From NCBI GenBank assembly GCA_020355165.1, contig CP070661.1, forward strand, positions 2,788,348 through 2,839,953: a stretch of DNA of 51,606 nt, given 5' to 3'. This document shows, piece after piece, positions 33,004 to 41,536 of this stretch. The position numbers and the translations under genes were made by a program. Below the pieces are notes generated by a model. It saw only the letters and a list, made by a program, of their open reading frames with translations, was not told where the DNA came from and did no database searches. The stretch comes from Burkholderiales bacterium (GTDB lineage: Bacteria; Pseudomonadota; Gammaproteobacteria; Burkholderiales; Burkholderiaceae_F). Within the stretch, counting starts at the first letter, position 1. Each line of letters begins with the position of its first letter.

Positions 33004-33074
33004 CGCCGCTTCTTCGTATGCCTTTGTCCCAGGGCGAGCGCCGGGCCGCCCCAAGCGAGCCCTCCAACTTCCTC

Positions 33075-33121
33075 CACTGCGTGTGCACGTGCGCCGCGCA
33101 GCGGCGCGTACACACGCAGTG
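33075..33121 (+). promoter_or_regulatory. Long hairpin over the hisH start codon
   Basis: CACTGCGTGTG (33075-33085) and CACACGCAGTG (33111-33121) are perfect 11-base inverted repeats, with an inner GCGCC/GGCGC pairing. The last three bases of the right arm are the hisH GTG start. No Shine-Dalgarno is seen. It could limit hisH translation or mark an mRNA processing site. Confidence 0.5.
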
Positions 33122-33751
33122 ATCGCCATTGTCGACTACGGAATGGGCAACCTGCGCTCGGTGGCCAAGGCGCTCGAGCATGTGTCGCCGTCGACCACGG
33201 TGCGCATCAGCTCGGATCCGGTGGAGGTCCGCGCTGCCGAGCGGATCGTCTTTCCCGGGCAGGGCGCGATGCCCGACTGCATGCGCTACCTGCGCGAGTC
33301 GGGCCTGGAAGACGCCGTGCGCGCGGCGGCGGCAACCAAACCCGTGCTCGCGGTGTGCGTCGGCGAGCAGATGCTGTTCGAGCGTTCCGAGGAGGGCGAC
33401 ACGCCTGGCCTCGGCCTGTTCGCCGGCACGGTGGTGCGCTTCCGCGACGAGGCGATGCGCGGTGCCGACGGCGTTCGGCTCAAGGTGCCGCACATGGGAT
33501 GGAACCGGGTGCGGCAGGCCGCCCGCCATCGGCTGTGGGACGGCATAGCCGACGACAGCTGGTTCTACTTCGTGCACAGTTACTACGTCGCGCCGCGCGA
33601 GGCGGCTCTGGTGGCCGGCACCAGCGACTACGGCCACAGCTTTACCTGCGTGGTGGCGCGGGATAATATTTTCGCGACCCAGTTCCACCCCGAGAAAAGC
33701 GCCGCTGCCGGACTGAAGCTGTACGAGAACTTCACGCGCTGGAATCCCTGA
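33119..33751 (+). CDS. hisH: Imidazole glycerol phosphate synthase glutaminase subunit
   Basis: A 210-residue class I glutamine amidotransferase that supplies ammonia to HisF. It opens [19 protein letters not shown]. The triad is C80 ([10 protein letters not shown]), H190 and E192 (QFHPEKS). The GTG at 33119 matches family starts; an in-frame GTG at 33083 would add 12 Arg/Ala-rich residues encoded by the hairpin. Neither start has a visible ribosome-binding site. Confidence 0.94.
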   Translation: MIAIVDYGMGNLRSVAKALEHVSPSTTVRISSDPVEVRAAERIVFPGQGAMPDCMRYLRESGLEDAVRAAAATKPVLAVCVGEQMLFERSEEGDTPGLGLFAGTVVRFRDEAMRGADGVRLKVPHMGWNRVRQAARHRLWDGIADDSWFYFVHSYYVAPREAALVAGTSDYGHSFTCVVARDNIFATQFHPEKSAAAGLKLYENFTRWNP

Positions 33752-33832
33752 CCGACGCGCCGCACCGGCCTTCCGTCCGCTTCGTCCGTTCCCTCGCGTT
33801 TCCGCCATCCTCGGCGCCCGGCCGACTCCCTC

Positions 33833-34576
33833 ATGCTGCTGATCCCTGCCATCGACCTGAAGGACGGCAAGTGCGTGCGGCTGCGTCAGGGCGACCTGTC
33901 CGATGTCACGGTCTTCTCCGAGGATCCGGTGTCGATGGCGCGCCACTGGGTCGCGCAGGGGGCGCGACGGCTGCACCTGGTCGACCTGAACGGCGCCCGC
34001 TCGGGGCGGCCGGTCAACGAGACGGTCATCAGGAGGATCGTCACCGCGGTCGGCGAGGACGTCCCGGTGCAGCTGGGCGGCGGCATCCGCGATCTCGACA
34101 CGATCGAGCGCTACATCGACGACGGCATCGCCTACGTGGTGATCGGTACGGCGGCAGTGAAGAGCCCCGGCTTCCTGCAGGACGCCTGCAGTGCGTTCGG
34201 CGGGCACGTGATCGTTTCGCTCGACGCCCGCGACGGCAAGGTCGCCACCGACGGCTGGAGCAAGCTCACCGGCCATGACGTAGTCGACCTGGCGAAGAAG
34301 TTCGAGGACTACGGCGTCGAGGCCATTTTGTACACCGACATCGGCCGCGACGGCATGATGACCGGCGTCAACATCGAGGCGACGGTCGAGCTGGCGCGGG
34401 CGGTGAAGATCCCGGTGATCGCCAGCGGCGGCGTCTCCGGCATGGCCGACATCGAACGCCTGTGCGCGGTCGAACCCGACGGCGTCGAGGCGGCGATCCT
34501 CGGCCGCTCGCTGTACGAGGGCGCGATCGACTTCAAGGCGGCACAGAGCCGCGCCGACGAGCTGAGCAGCGGCTGA
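33833..34576 (+). CDS. hisA: ProFAR isomerase
   Basis: A 247-residue TIM-barrel isomerase opening ProFAR to PRFAR. It begins [17 protein letters not shown] with the catalytic D8, and carries the paired phosphate-binding motifs QLGGGIRDL and IASGGVSG plus the second acid in YTDIGRDGM. Half-barrel similarity to HisF is evident. The 81-base gap from hisH is C-rich and has no obvious ribosome-binding site before the ATG. Confidence 0.96.
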   Translation: MLLIPAIDLKDGKCVRLRQGDLSDVTVFSEDPVSMARHWVAQGARRLHLVDLNGARSGRPVNETVIRRIVTAVGEDVPVQLGGGIRDLDTIERYIDDGIAYVVIGTAAVKSPGFLQDACSAFGGHVIVSLDARDGKVATDGWSKLTGHDVVDLAKKFEDYGVEAILYTDIGRDGMMTGVNIEATVELARAVKIPVIASGGVSGMADIERLCAVEPDGVEAAILGRSLYEGAIDFKAAQSRADELSSG

Positions 34577-34619
34577 GGCCCGGGCGGCGCCGGCGGCGGG
34601 CCGTCCGGCGCCCGTCGGT

Positions 34620-34625
34620 CATACT
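34620..34625 (+). promoter_or_regulatory. -10-like box CATACT 6 bases before hisF
   Basis: CATACT (four of six to TATAAT) is followed by TGCGCC and then the hisF ATG. If used, the transcript would begin at the start codon. No ribosome-binding site or clear -35 is seen; the 20 bases upstream are nearly all G and C. Confidence 0.3.
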
Positions 34626-34631
34626 TGCGCC

Positions 34632-35401
<770 letters not shown>

Positions 35402-35405
<4 letters not shown>

Positions 35406-35431
35406 AGCGTCGCGGCGAGGCTCCGCGATGA
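35402..35431 (+). other. Nine-codon linker ORF between hisF and hisI
   Basis: ATGA joins its start to the hisF stop, and ATGA joins its stop to the hisI start. The peptide would be [14 protein letters not shown] inside it (35417-35420) can serve as the hisI ribosome site. A termination-reinitiation relay is the simplest reading. Confidence 0.4.
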
Positions 35432-35811
35432 ACTGGCTGGAGGAGGTCCGCTTCGACGGGAACGGGCTGGTGCCGGTGATCGCGCAGGATGCCGACAGCG
35501 GCCGCGTGCTGATGGTGGCCTGGGCCAACGCGGGGGCGCTGGCGGAAACGGCGGTTACCGGCCAGGCGGTGTACTTTTCCCGCTCGCGCGGCAAGCTGTG
35601 GCGCAAGGGCGAGGAGTCCGGGCACCGGCAGCGGATCCGCGAGATCCGCCTCGACTGCGACGGCGACGTGGTTCTGTACCGCGTGGAACAGGCCGGTGGC
35701 ATCGCCTGTCATACGGGACGGGCAAGCTGCTTTTACCGCCTCCTGGAGGGCGGCCAGTGGCAGGCGATCGACCCTGTGCTCAAGGACCCCGAACTGATCT
35801 ATCGAAAATGA
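35428..35811 (+). CDS. hisI: Phosphoribosyl-AMP cyclohydrolase
   Basis: A 127-residue zinc and magnesium enzyme for the third step of the pathway. Motifs: [46 protein letters not shown] and [12 protein letters not shown], where the cysteines bind zinc. It is monofunctional; the HisE domain is a separate gene that starts in a 4-base overlap with the hisI stop. Confidence 0.97.
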   Translation: MNWLEEVRFDGNGLVPVIAQDADSGRVLMVAWANAGALAETAVTGQAVYFSRSRGKLWRKGEESGHRQRIREIRLDCDGDVVLYRVEQAGGIACHTGRASCFYRLLEGGQWQAIDPVLKDPELIYRK

Positions 35812-36167
35812 CCGACGACGTGCTGACCCGGCTGGCGGCAGTGATCGAATCGCGGCGTGGCGGCGATCCGCAGGCCTCGTATGTCGCGCGGCTGCTCGGC
35901 CGTGGCGAGGACGCGATCCTGAAGAAGATCGGCGAGGAGGCCACCGAAACGGTGCTCGCCGCCAAGGATGCCGGCCAAGGCGCGCCCAAGGAGCGCATCG
36001 TCGCCGAGACCGCCGACCTGTGGTTCCACTGCCTGGTGATGCTCGCCCACTACGGCCTGTCGCCGCAGCAGGTGCTGGCCGAGCTGCAGCGCCGCGCCGG
36101 CACCTCCGGGCTGGAAGAAAAAGCGGCGCGCAACGCCGCCGAACGCGAGCGCAGCGAGCGCAAATGA
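35808..36167 (+). CDS. hisE: Phosphoribosyl-ATP pyrophosphatase
   Basis: A 119-residue all-helical MazG-superfamily pyrophosphatase for the second step of histidine synthesis. The core [31 protein letters not shown] and [13 protein letters not shown] carry the acidic metal ligands EE..E and E..D. A charged C-terminal tail ([10 protein letters not shown]) is longer than needed. Its stop overlaps the ATG of a 42-codon ORF. Confidence 0.96.
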   Translation: MTDDVLTRLAAVIESRRGGDPQASYVARLLGRGEDAILKKIGEEATETVLAAKDAGQGAPKERIVAETADLWFHCLVMLAHYGLSPQQVLAELQRRAGTSGLEEKAARNAAERERSERK

Positions 36168-36292
36168 ACGGTGCCCGCTGCCTTTCGGCGCAGGCTGACC
36201 TGCGCGACGCGCAGTTCAAGGCCGCGCCAGCGGCCGGCCGCAGCCAGAAAGCGGCGCGCAAGACGCAGGCGCGCGACGCGTCCGGCGAGTGA
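36164..36292 (+). other. 42-codon linker ORF between hisE and hinT
   Basis: The ATG overlaps the hisE stop (ATGA) and the TGA is followed at once by an in-frame hinT ATG (36293). The peptide is Ala/Arg/Gln/Lys-rich, hydrophilic, and unlike any family I know. It may be a relay ORF or a small basic protein. Confidence 0.3.
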
Positions 36293-36310
36293 ATGAACAG
36301 GGAGCCACCG

Positions 36311-36652
36311 ATGAGCTCGAACTGCATCTTCTGCAAGATCATCAGGGGCGAGATCCCCGGCCGCAAGGTGTACGAGGACGAAGACCTGGTCGTCATCCAC
36401 GACATTCACCCGGCGGCGCCGGTGCACCTGCTGATGGTGCCGAGGGAGCACTTCGACAACCTCGACACGGCCGAGGATCGGCACCTGCGGCTGTTGGGTA
36501 AAATGCAACTCCTCGCACCGCGGCTGGCACGAGAACAAGGCGCCACGAACGGCTATCGTGTCGTCACCAACAACGGCCCGGACGGCGGGCAAGAGGTCTA
36601 TCACTTGCACGTGCACGTGCTGGGCGGTCCCCGGCCGTGGAAACGTCTGTAG
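36311..36652 (+). CDS. hinT: HIT-family nucleoside phosphoramidate hydrolase
   Basis: A 113-residue HinT-like protein. CIFCKIIRGEIPGRKVYEDEDLV and the C-terminal histidine triad YHLHVHVLGG are diagnostic. Relatives cleave adenosine phosphoramidates. Start: GGGAG at 36300-36304 is well placed for ATG 36311, and family proteins begin just before CIFCK; the upstream in-frame ATG 36293 would add six residues. Position after hisE is usual in betaproteobacteria. Confidence 0.93.
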   Translation: MSSNCIFCKIIRGEIPGRKVYEDEDLVVIHDIHPAAPVHLLMVPREHFDNLDTAEDRHLRLLGKMQLLAPRLAREQGATNGYRVVTNNGPDGGQEVYHLHVHVLGGPRPWKRL

Positions 36653-36670
36653 TCGTCACCGGAGTTCACC

Positions 36671-36901
36671 ATGGGTTCGTTCTCAATCTGGCACTGGCTG
36701 GTGGTCCTGCTGGTCATCGTCCTGGTCTTCGGCACCAGCAAGCTGAAGAACATGGGCAAGGATCTCGGCAGCGCGATCAAGGGCTTCAAGGAAGGCATCA
36801 AGGAAGGCACCGACGAGGTCGACGCGGCGGCCAGGAAGGTCGAAGAGAAGAAGCAGGTCGCCGGCCAGACGATCGACGTCCAGGCCAAAGAGAAGTCCTG
36901 A
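36671..36901 (+). CDS. tatA: Sec-independent translocase protein TatA
   Basis: A 76-residue TatA: short N-terminal membrane helix ([16 protein letters not shown]), the conserved hinge FGTSKL, and an amphipathic helix ([14 protein letters not shown]) with an acidic/lysine-rich tail. TatA oligomers form the pore for folded twin-arginine proteins. It is first in tatABC. Confidence 0.95.
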   Translation: MGSFSIWHWLVVLLVIVLVFGTSKLKNMGKDLGSAIKGFKEGIKEGTDEVDAAARKVEEKKQVAGQTIDVQAKEKS

Positions 36902-36984
36902 TCGCCACGTGGGGCGCCGGCGGCTGGCCGGCGGCGCCGCGAGTGCGCCGGCGCGGCGCTGACTGCCCCGGCATCGGCTGACGC

Positions 36985-37506
36985 ATGTTCGACTTCAGTT
37001 TCGGCGAACTGGCCGTCATCGGAACGGTGGCGCTGGTCGTGCTCGGCCCCGAGCGCCTGCCGAGGGTGGCGCGCACGGTCGGCGAGTGGGTCGGCAAGGC
37101 GCAGCGCTATGTCAGCCAGGTCAAGAGCGACATCAATCGCGAGATCGAGCTGGCCGAACTGAAGAAGCTGCAGGAGGAAGCGCGCCAGGCGGCGCAGTCG
37201 GTGCAGTCGTCGCTGAACGAGGTCAACTCCGATCTGGCATCGCTCGAGACCGCCGCAGGCGGACCGGCCGGCTCGACGGCGGGCCCGGGCGAGGACGCGC
37301 CGGACGGCTACGCCTGGGAAGGCACCGGCGAAAGCTGGCGCAGCAGCGTCTTTCCCAAGCGCTACAGGCCCGGCCCGTCGGTCGACGAGCTGGCCGAGGA
37401 GCTGGCGCGCCTGAAGCGGCAGATGGCGCTGCCGTCGGCGCACGCGGGGACGAGCCGCAAGTACGCGCCGCGGGCCCGCGTGAACCGGCCGCGGATCCGC
37501 CGCTGA
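36985..37506 (+). CDS. tatB: Sec-independent translocase protein TatB
   Basis: A 173-residue TatB: MFDFSFGELAVIGTVALVVLGPERLP is the family N-terminus with the conserved membrane-embedded Glu (E8) and GPERLP hinge. A long amphipathic and coiled-coil region (EIELAELKKLQEEARQAAQ) follows, then a variable tail ending in basic residues. TatB forms the receptor with TatC. Confidence 0.95.
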   Translation: MFDFSFGELAVIGTVALVVLGPERLPRVARTVGEWVGKAQRYVSQVKSDINREIELAELKKLQEEARQAAQSVQSSLNEVNSDLASLETAAGGPAGSTAGPGEDAPDGYAWEGTGESWRSSVFPKRYRPGPSVDELAEELARLKRQMALPSAHAGTSRKYAPRARVNRPRIRR

Positions 37507-37521
37507 TGGAGCCGTGAGCAG

Positions 37522-38307
37522 ATGAGCGGCGAGCCGCCCGCCGAAGGCACCGACACCGGCGAAGAGCAGAGCTTCCTGTCGCACCTGATCGAGCTGCGAC
37601 AGCGGCTGGTGCGCGCGGCGATCGCCATCGTCGTGGTGTTCCTGGCGCTGTCGCCGTTCATGCGCGACATCTTCGCCATCCTGTCGGCGCCGCTGATGAG
37701 CGTGCTGCCCGCCGGAACCAAGCTGATCGCCACCGGCGTCGTCACGCCGTTCATGGTGCCGTTGAAGCTGACGCTGTTCGTCGCCTTCCTGATCGCCCTG
37801 CCGTACGTCCTTTACCAGGCGTGGGCGTTCGTCGCGCCGGGGCTGTACCTGCACGAGAAGCGGCTGGCGGCGCCGGTCATCGCCTCGAGCGTGGCCATGT
37901 TCGGCCTCGGCATGGCCTACTGCTACTTCGTCGTCTTCGGCCTGGTGTTCCGCTTCATCGCCAACTTCGCGCCGGCCTCGGTCAATGTGGCGCCGGACAT
38001 CGACGCCTACTTCAGCTTCGTGCTCGGGCTGTTCCTGGCCTTCGGCCTGACCTTCGAGGTGCCGATCGTGGTCGTGCTGCTGGCGCGCTTCGGCATCGCC
38101 GACGTCCAGCGGCTGAAGGCATCGCGACCGTACGTGATCGTCGGTGCCTTCGTCGTGGCGGCGATCTTCACGCCGCCGGACGTGATCTCGCAGCTGCTGC
38201 TGGCGCTGCCGCTGTGCCTGCTGTACGAGGCCGGCATCCAGGTGGCGCGGCTGGTCGCCAAGCGTGCCGATCCCGAGGCCGCCGGCTCGGCGACCCCGGG
38301 CAGCTGA
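37522..38307 (+). CDS. tatC: Sec-independent translocase protein TatC
   Basis: A 261-residue, six-helix TatC. SFLSHLIELRQRLVRA is the N-terminal signature with the substrate-binding Glu in HLIELR. F(T)PPDVISQLLLALPLCLLYE is the last loop and helix. The acidic N-terminal tail (EGTDTGEEQ) is ordinary. The likely local client is the Rieske protein PetA. Confidence 0.97.
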   Translation: MSGEPPAEGTDTGEEQSFLSHLIELRQRLVRAAIAIVVVFLALSPFMRDIFAILSAPLMSVLPAGTKLIATGVVTPFMVPLKLTLFVAFLIALPYVLYQAWAFVAPGLYLHEKRLAAPVIASSVAMFGLGMAYCYFVVFGLVFRFIANFAPASVNVAPDIDAYFSFVLGLFLAFGLTFEVPIVVVLLARFGIADVQRLKASRPYVIVGAFVVAAIFTPPDVISQLLLALPLCLLYEAGIQVARLVAKRADPEAAGSATPGS

Positions 38308-38318
38308 AGGCAGCGCCG

Positions 38319-38990
38319 ATGAGCCTGCAGCGGCTGGGTGCCTGCCTCGCACTGGCAGCGCTGGTCTCGTTCGGCAGCCCGGCGGTGGCGCAGCTGCAGA
38401 TCGTTCCCGACGACGATCCCGACCTGGCGCGTGGCTGGGCCGCCTACCAGGCGCGCGATGCGCAGGGCGCGTTCGCCTACTTCCGCCGCGCGGCCGAACG
38501 TGACGAGCGGGTGGCGCAGTTCAACCTGGCGGTGATGCTGATCAGGGGCGACGGCATCGCCGCCGATCCGGCGCAGGGGCTGGCATGGCTGCATCGGGCG
38601 GCCGACAACGGGCTGGCGCGGGCGCAGTTCTCCCTCGCCGCGCTGCTCGAGCAGGGGCGGCTCGTGCCGCGGTCACTGTCACAGGCGACTGTTTGGTACG
38701 AGAAGGCGGCCCGCCAGGGTTGGCGCGACGCGCAGGTCTCGGTGGCGACCCAGTACTACCTCGGCCGGGGCGTGCCGCGGGACTATGCCGCGGCCGCCTA
38801 CTGGTACGGGCAGGCGGCCGAGCAGGGCGATGCCGGCGCCGCCTACATCCTGGCGAGCATGTACGAGCACGGCGACGGCGTGCCGCAGGACGACCAGCGT
38901 GCGCTGCGCTGGTACGTCGAGGCGTCGGCCGGCGGCGAGCCGGCGGCGCGGATCAAGGCCGAGGAAATGCGGGCGCGGCAGCGCCGCTGA
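38319..38990 (+). CDS. Secreted Sel1-repeat (TPR-like) protein
   Basis: A 223-residue protein with a signal peptide (cleaved near SPAVAQ) and four or five Sel1-like repeats of about 36 residues: VAQFNLAVMLIRGDGIAADPAQGLAWLHRAAD, ARAQFSLAALLEQG, DAQVSVATQYYLGRGVPRD, GAAYILASMYEHGDGVPQDDQRALRWYVEA. Such repeats mediate protein contacts. It starts 11 bases after tatC and is probably co-transcribed. Partner unknown. Confidence 0.85.
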   Translation: MSLQRLGACLALAALVSFGSPAVAQLQIVPDDDPDLARGWAAYQARDAQGAFAYFRRAAERDERVAQFNLAVMLIRGDGIAADPAQGLAWLHRAADNGLARAQFSLAALLEQGRLVPRSLSQATVWYEKAARQGWRDAQVSVATQYYLGRGVPRDYAAAAYWYGQAAEQGDAGAAYILASMYEHGDGVPQDDQRALRWYVEASAGGEPAARIKAEEMRARQRR

Positions 38991-39007
38991 CCGGCCTCTG
39001 CGGCCGC

Positions 39008-40174
39008 TCAGCGCCGCTCCGGCGGCACCGGCCGCTCGCCGACGGCGACGCTGAGGTCGACTTCGCGACCGTTGCGCTGTACCCGTACCTTCGCCACCGT
39101 GCCCGGCGCCAGCCCGGCGATCTGGTTCAGCATGCCCGGGGTGTCGCGCACCGGCACTTCGTTGATCGAAAGCAGCACGTCGCCCGGCTCCATGCCGGCG
39201 TTGCCGGCCGGCGCGTTGCGCTGCACGCCACGCACGACGACACCGTGTTCCCGGCGCAGCTTCAGCGCCGCGACCAGTTCCGGTGTGATGTCGACGGGCT
39301 CGATGCCGAAGTAGCCGCGGGTGACGCGCCCCTTGGCGATCAGGTCCTTCATCACCTCGGTGACGATCGCGGTCGGGATGGCGAAGCCGATGCCGATCGA
39401 GCCGCCGGATCGCGAGTAGATCGCCGTGTTGAGGCCGACCAGGTTGCCGGCTGTATCGACCAGCGCGCCGCCGGAGTTGCCCTGGTTGATCGCGGCGTCG
39501 GTCTGGATGAAGTTCTCGTAGCGGTTGATGCCGAGGTTGTTGCGGCCGACGGCGGAGACGATGCCCATGGTCACCGTCTGGCCGACGTCGAACGGGTTGC
39601 CGATCGCCAGCACCACGTCGCCGACCTTCAGCGCCTCCGACGAGCCGAGCGTGATCACCGGCAGGTCGGTCGCGTCGATCCGCAGCACCGCGACGTCGGT
39701 CTCCGGGTCGGCACCGACCAGCGAGGCCGGCACCCGGCGGCCGTCGGCGAGCGCCACCGCGATCTCGTCGGCCGCCTGGACGACGTGATGGTTGGTCAGC
39801 ACGTAGCCCTCGGCGGCGGCGATCACGCCGGAGCCGAGGCCGGCCACGCGCTCGCCGCGGCCCGGCGCGCGGTCGCCGAAGAAGCGGTCGAAGATCGGGT
39901 CCTCCAGCGCCGGCGAGCGGCGGATCTCCTTGGTGGTGTAGACGCTGACCACGGCCGGCATCGCGCGCCGCGCGGCGTCGGCGTACGAGGGGAGCGCCAC
40001 CGCGCCCGGCGCCGGTGGTGCCGCGCTGTGCTGGATCGTCACCTGCGGCGCCGGCGCGCGCGCCGGCGCCGGCGCGTCGCGCAGCCACTGCGGCTTGAGC
40101 GTGGCGACGATGAACAGCAGCGCCAGGCCGACCGTGGTGGCCTGCGCAAACAGCAGCCACAGTCGCGACAGCAT
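39008..40174 (-). CDS. Membrane-anchored trypsin-like protease with one PDZ domain (DegS-like)
   Basis: The 388-residue protein has an N-terminal membrane anchor (about residues 5-24), a Pro/Ala linker and a trypsin-like domain with triad H130 (LTNHHVV), D160 (DPETDVAVLRI) and S234 (QGNSGGAL). One PDZ domain follows (GYFGIEPVDITPEL, MEPGDVLLSINEVPV). One PDZ plus an anchor is the DegS layout; in E. coli DegS starts the sigma-E response by cutting RseA. Betaproteobacterial homologues are also labelled Do-family or HtrA, and the client here is unknown. The MscL gene ends just upstream, so the two may be co-transcribed. Confidence 0.9.
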   Translation of the reverse strand: MLSRLWLLFAQATTVGLALLFIVATLKPQWLRDAPAPARAPAPQVTIQHSAAPPAPGAVALPSYADAARRAMPAVVSVYTTKEIRRSPALEDPIFDRFFGDRAPGRGERVAGLGSGVIAAAEGYVLTNHHVVQAADEIAVALADGRRVPASLVGADPETDVAVLRIDATDLPVITLGSSEALKVGDVVLAIGNPFDVGQTVTMGIVSAVGRNNLGINRYENFIQTDAAINQGNSGGALVDTAGNLVGLNTAIYSRSGGSIGIGFAIPTAIVTEVMKDLIAKGRVTRGYFGIEPVDITPELVAALKLRREHGVVVRGVQRNAPAGNAGMEPGDVLLSINEVPVRDTPGMLNQIAGLAPGTVAKVRVQRNGREVDLSVAVGERPVPPERR

Positions 40175-40180
40175 CGGCTC

Positions 40181-40597
40181 CTAGCGCTTCAGCGCGTCGC
40201 GGATCTCGCGCAGCAGCACGATGTCCTCGGCCGGCGGCGGCGGGGGCGGCGGCTCGCTTCGCCTGACGCGGTTCATCGTCCTGACCATCCAGAAGATGAT
40301 GAAGGCGAGGATCACGAAGTTGATCGCCACGGTGACGAAGTTGCCCCAAGCGAACACCGTGCCCGCCTTCTGTGCCTCGGCCAGCGTCGCTCCCGCCGGT
40401 ACGTTGCCCGCAAGCACCCAGTACTTGTTGGAGAAGTCGACCTGCCCGCCGGAGATCAGGTTGACCACCGGCATGATCACGTCCTTGACCAGCGAGTCGA
40501 CGATCTTGCCAAAGGCTCCGCCGATGATCACGCCGACGGCGAGGTCCATCACGTTGCCCTTGAGGGCGAACTCCCTGAACTCCTTCATCATTCCCAT
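40181..40597 (-). CDS. mscL: Large-conductance mechanosensitive channel MscL
   Basis: A 138-residue Msc[41 protein letters not shown] is the conserved first helix and pore lining (described in pieces: [19 protein letters not shown]). TM2 is [20 protein letters not shown], then a proline run and the cytoplasmic helix [14 protein letters not shown] 40597 is chosen because GGAGGG lies 8 bases before it; the upstream in-frame GTG/ATG would add seven residues. It is the third tension-gated channel type in the window. Confidence 0.95.
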   Translation of the reverse strand: MGMMKEFREFALKGNVMDLAVGVIIGGAFGKIVDSLVKDVIMPVVNLISGGQVDFSNKYWVLAGNVPAGATLAEAQKAGTVFAWGNFVTVAINFVILAFIIFWMVRTMNRVRRSEPPPPPPPAEDIVLLREIRDALKR

Positions 40598-40781
40598 CGC
40601 TGAAACCCTCCCTCGCACAATGGCACCGTGGGCCTGCCCCTGAAGGCGCCTGGCCGATTATCGGGCCCGCCCGCTGCTGCCCAAGACGCCGGCACCGCGG
40701 CTGTGTGGGATGGTGCCGGTCCCGGGGCCCGCCGCAGCGCCGCGCCGGGCAGGGGGCGCCGGCGGTCGGGAGGTCATCGGG

Positions 40782-40787
40782 TAAAAT
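40782..40787 (+). promoter_or_regulatory. -10-like box TAAAAT of petABC
   Basis: TAAAAT in the GC-rich gap between divergent mscL and petA, about 52 bases before the petA ATG. No convincing -35. It is the best promoter candidate for the bc1 operon. Confidence 0.4.
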
Positions 40788-40838
40788 CCCCGGTCGCCCT
40801 GACCAGGGCCGCCTATTTTCCGCAATCAGAGACTTCCC

Positions 40839-41444
40839 ATGGCTTCAGCTTCTGACGCGCAAGACGCCGTCGATCCCGCGCGCCGCGCTGCGCTCGTCAC
40901 GACCGGCGTGGTCGGCGGCGCCGGCGTGGTGGCCGCCGCCACGCCCTTCGTCGCCTCGTTCACGCCGTCGGAGCGCGCCAAGGCCGCCGGGGCGCCGGTC
41001 GAGGTCGACCTGTCGGACATCGCGCCGGGCACGATGAAGACAGTCGAGTGGCGCGGCAAGCCGGTCTGGGTCCTGCGCCGCACGCCCGAGATGATCGCGG
41101 CGGTGAAGAAGACCGACGGCCGAGTCGCTGATCCGGAATCGAAACGCGCCGCCTACCCGACGCCGCCGTACGCGCGCAACGAACTGCGCTCGATCAAGCC
41201 GGATTTCCTCATCGTGGTCGGCATCTGCACGCACCTCGGCTGCTCGCCGGTCGGGCCGATGGCGGCAGGCTCGAACCTGGCGCTGGGCGACGACATGGGC
41301 TTCCTGTGCCCGTGCCACGGCTCGACCTTCGACCTCGCCGGTCGCGTGTTCAAGGACAAGCCGGCGCCCGACAACCTCGAGGTGCCGCCGCACAAGTACC
41401 TGTCCGAGACGCTGGTGCTGGTCGGCGACGACAGCAAGGCCTAG
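40839..41444 (+). CDS. petA: Ubiquinol-cytochrome c reductase Rieske iron-sulfur subunit
   Basis: A 201-residue Rieske protein of the bc1 complex, which oxidises ubiquinol. The 2Fe-2S ligands are C130 and H132 (CTHLGC) and C157 and H160 (CPCHGS), with C135-C159 as the stabilising disulfide. The N-terminus has a twin-arginine RR at 15-16 followed by a hydrophobic helix, consistent with Tat insertion. First gene of petABC. Confidence 0.97.
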   Translation: MASASDAQDAVDPARRAALVTTGVVGGAGVVAAATPFVASFTPSERAKAAGAPVEVDLSDIAPGTMKTVEWRGKPVWVLRRTPEMIAAVKKTDGRVADPESKRAAYPTPPYARNELRSIKPDFLIVVGICTHLGCSPVGPMAAGSNLALGDDMGFLCPCHGSTFDLAGRVFKDKPAPDNLEVPPHKYLSETLVLVGDDSKA

Positions 41445-41536
41445 CGCCAGCCGGCCCATCGCGCCGCGCGGGCCGGCCGCCGGCGTCAGCCCGATTCCCT
41501 TCCCGAGCACGGAACCGCCGCCAAGGAAACTGCAAC

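Noticed and set aside
36496-36506. TAAAAT within hinT as a tatA promoter
   Set aside because: It encodes conserved-looking residues (LLGKMQLL), has no -35, and tatA has a normal short gap after hinT.
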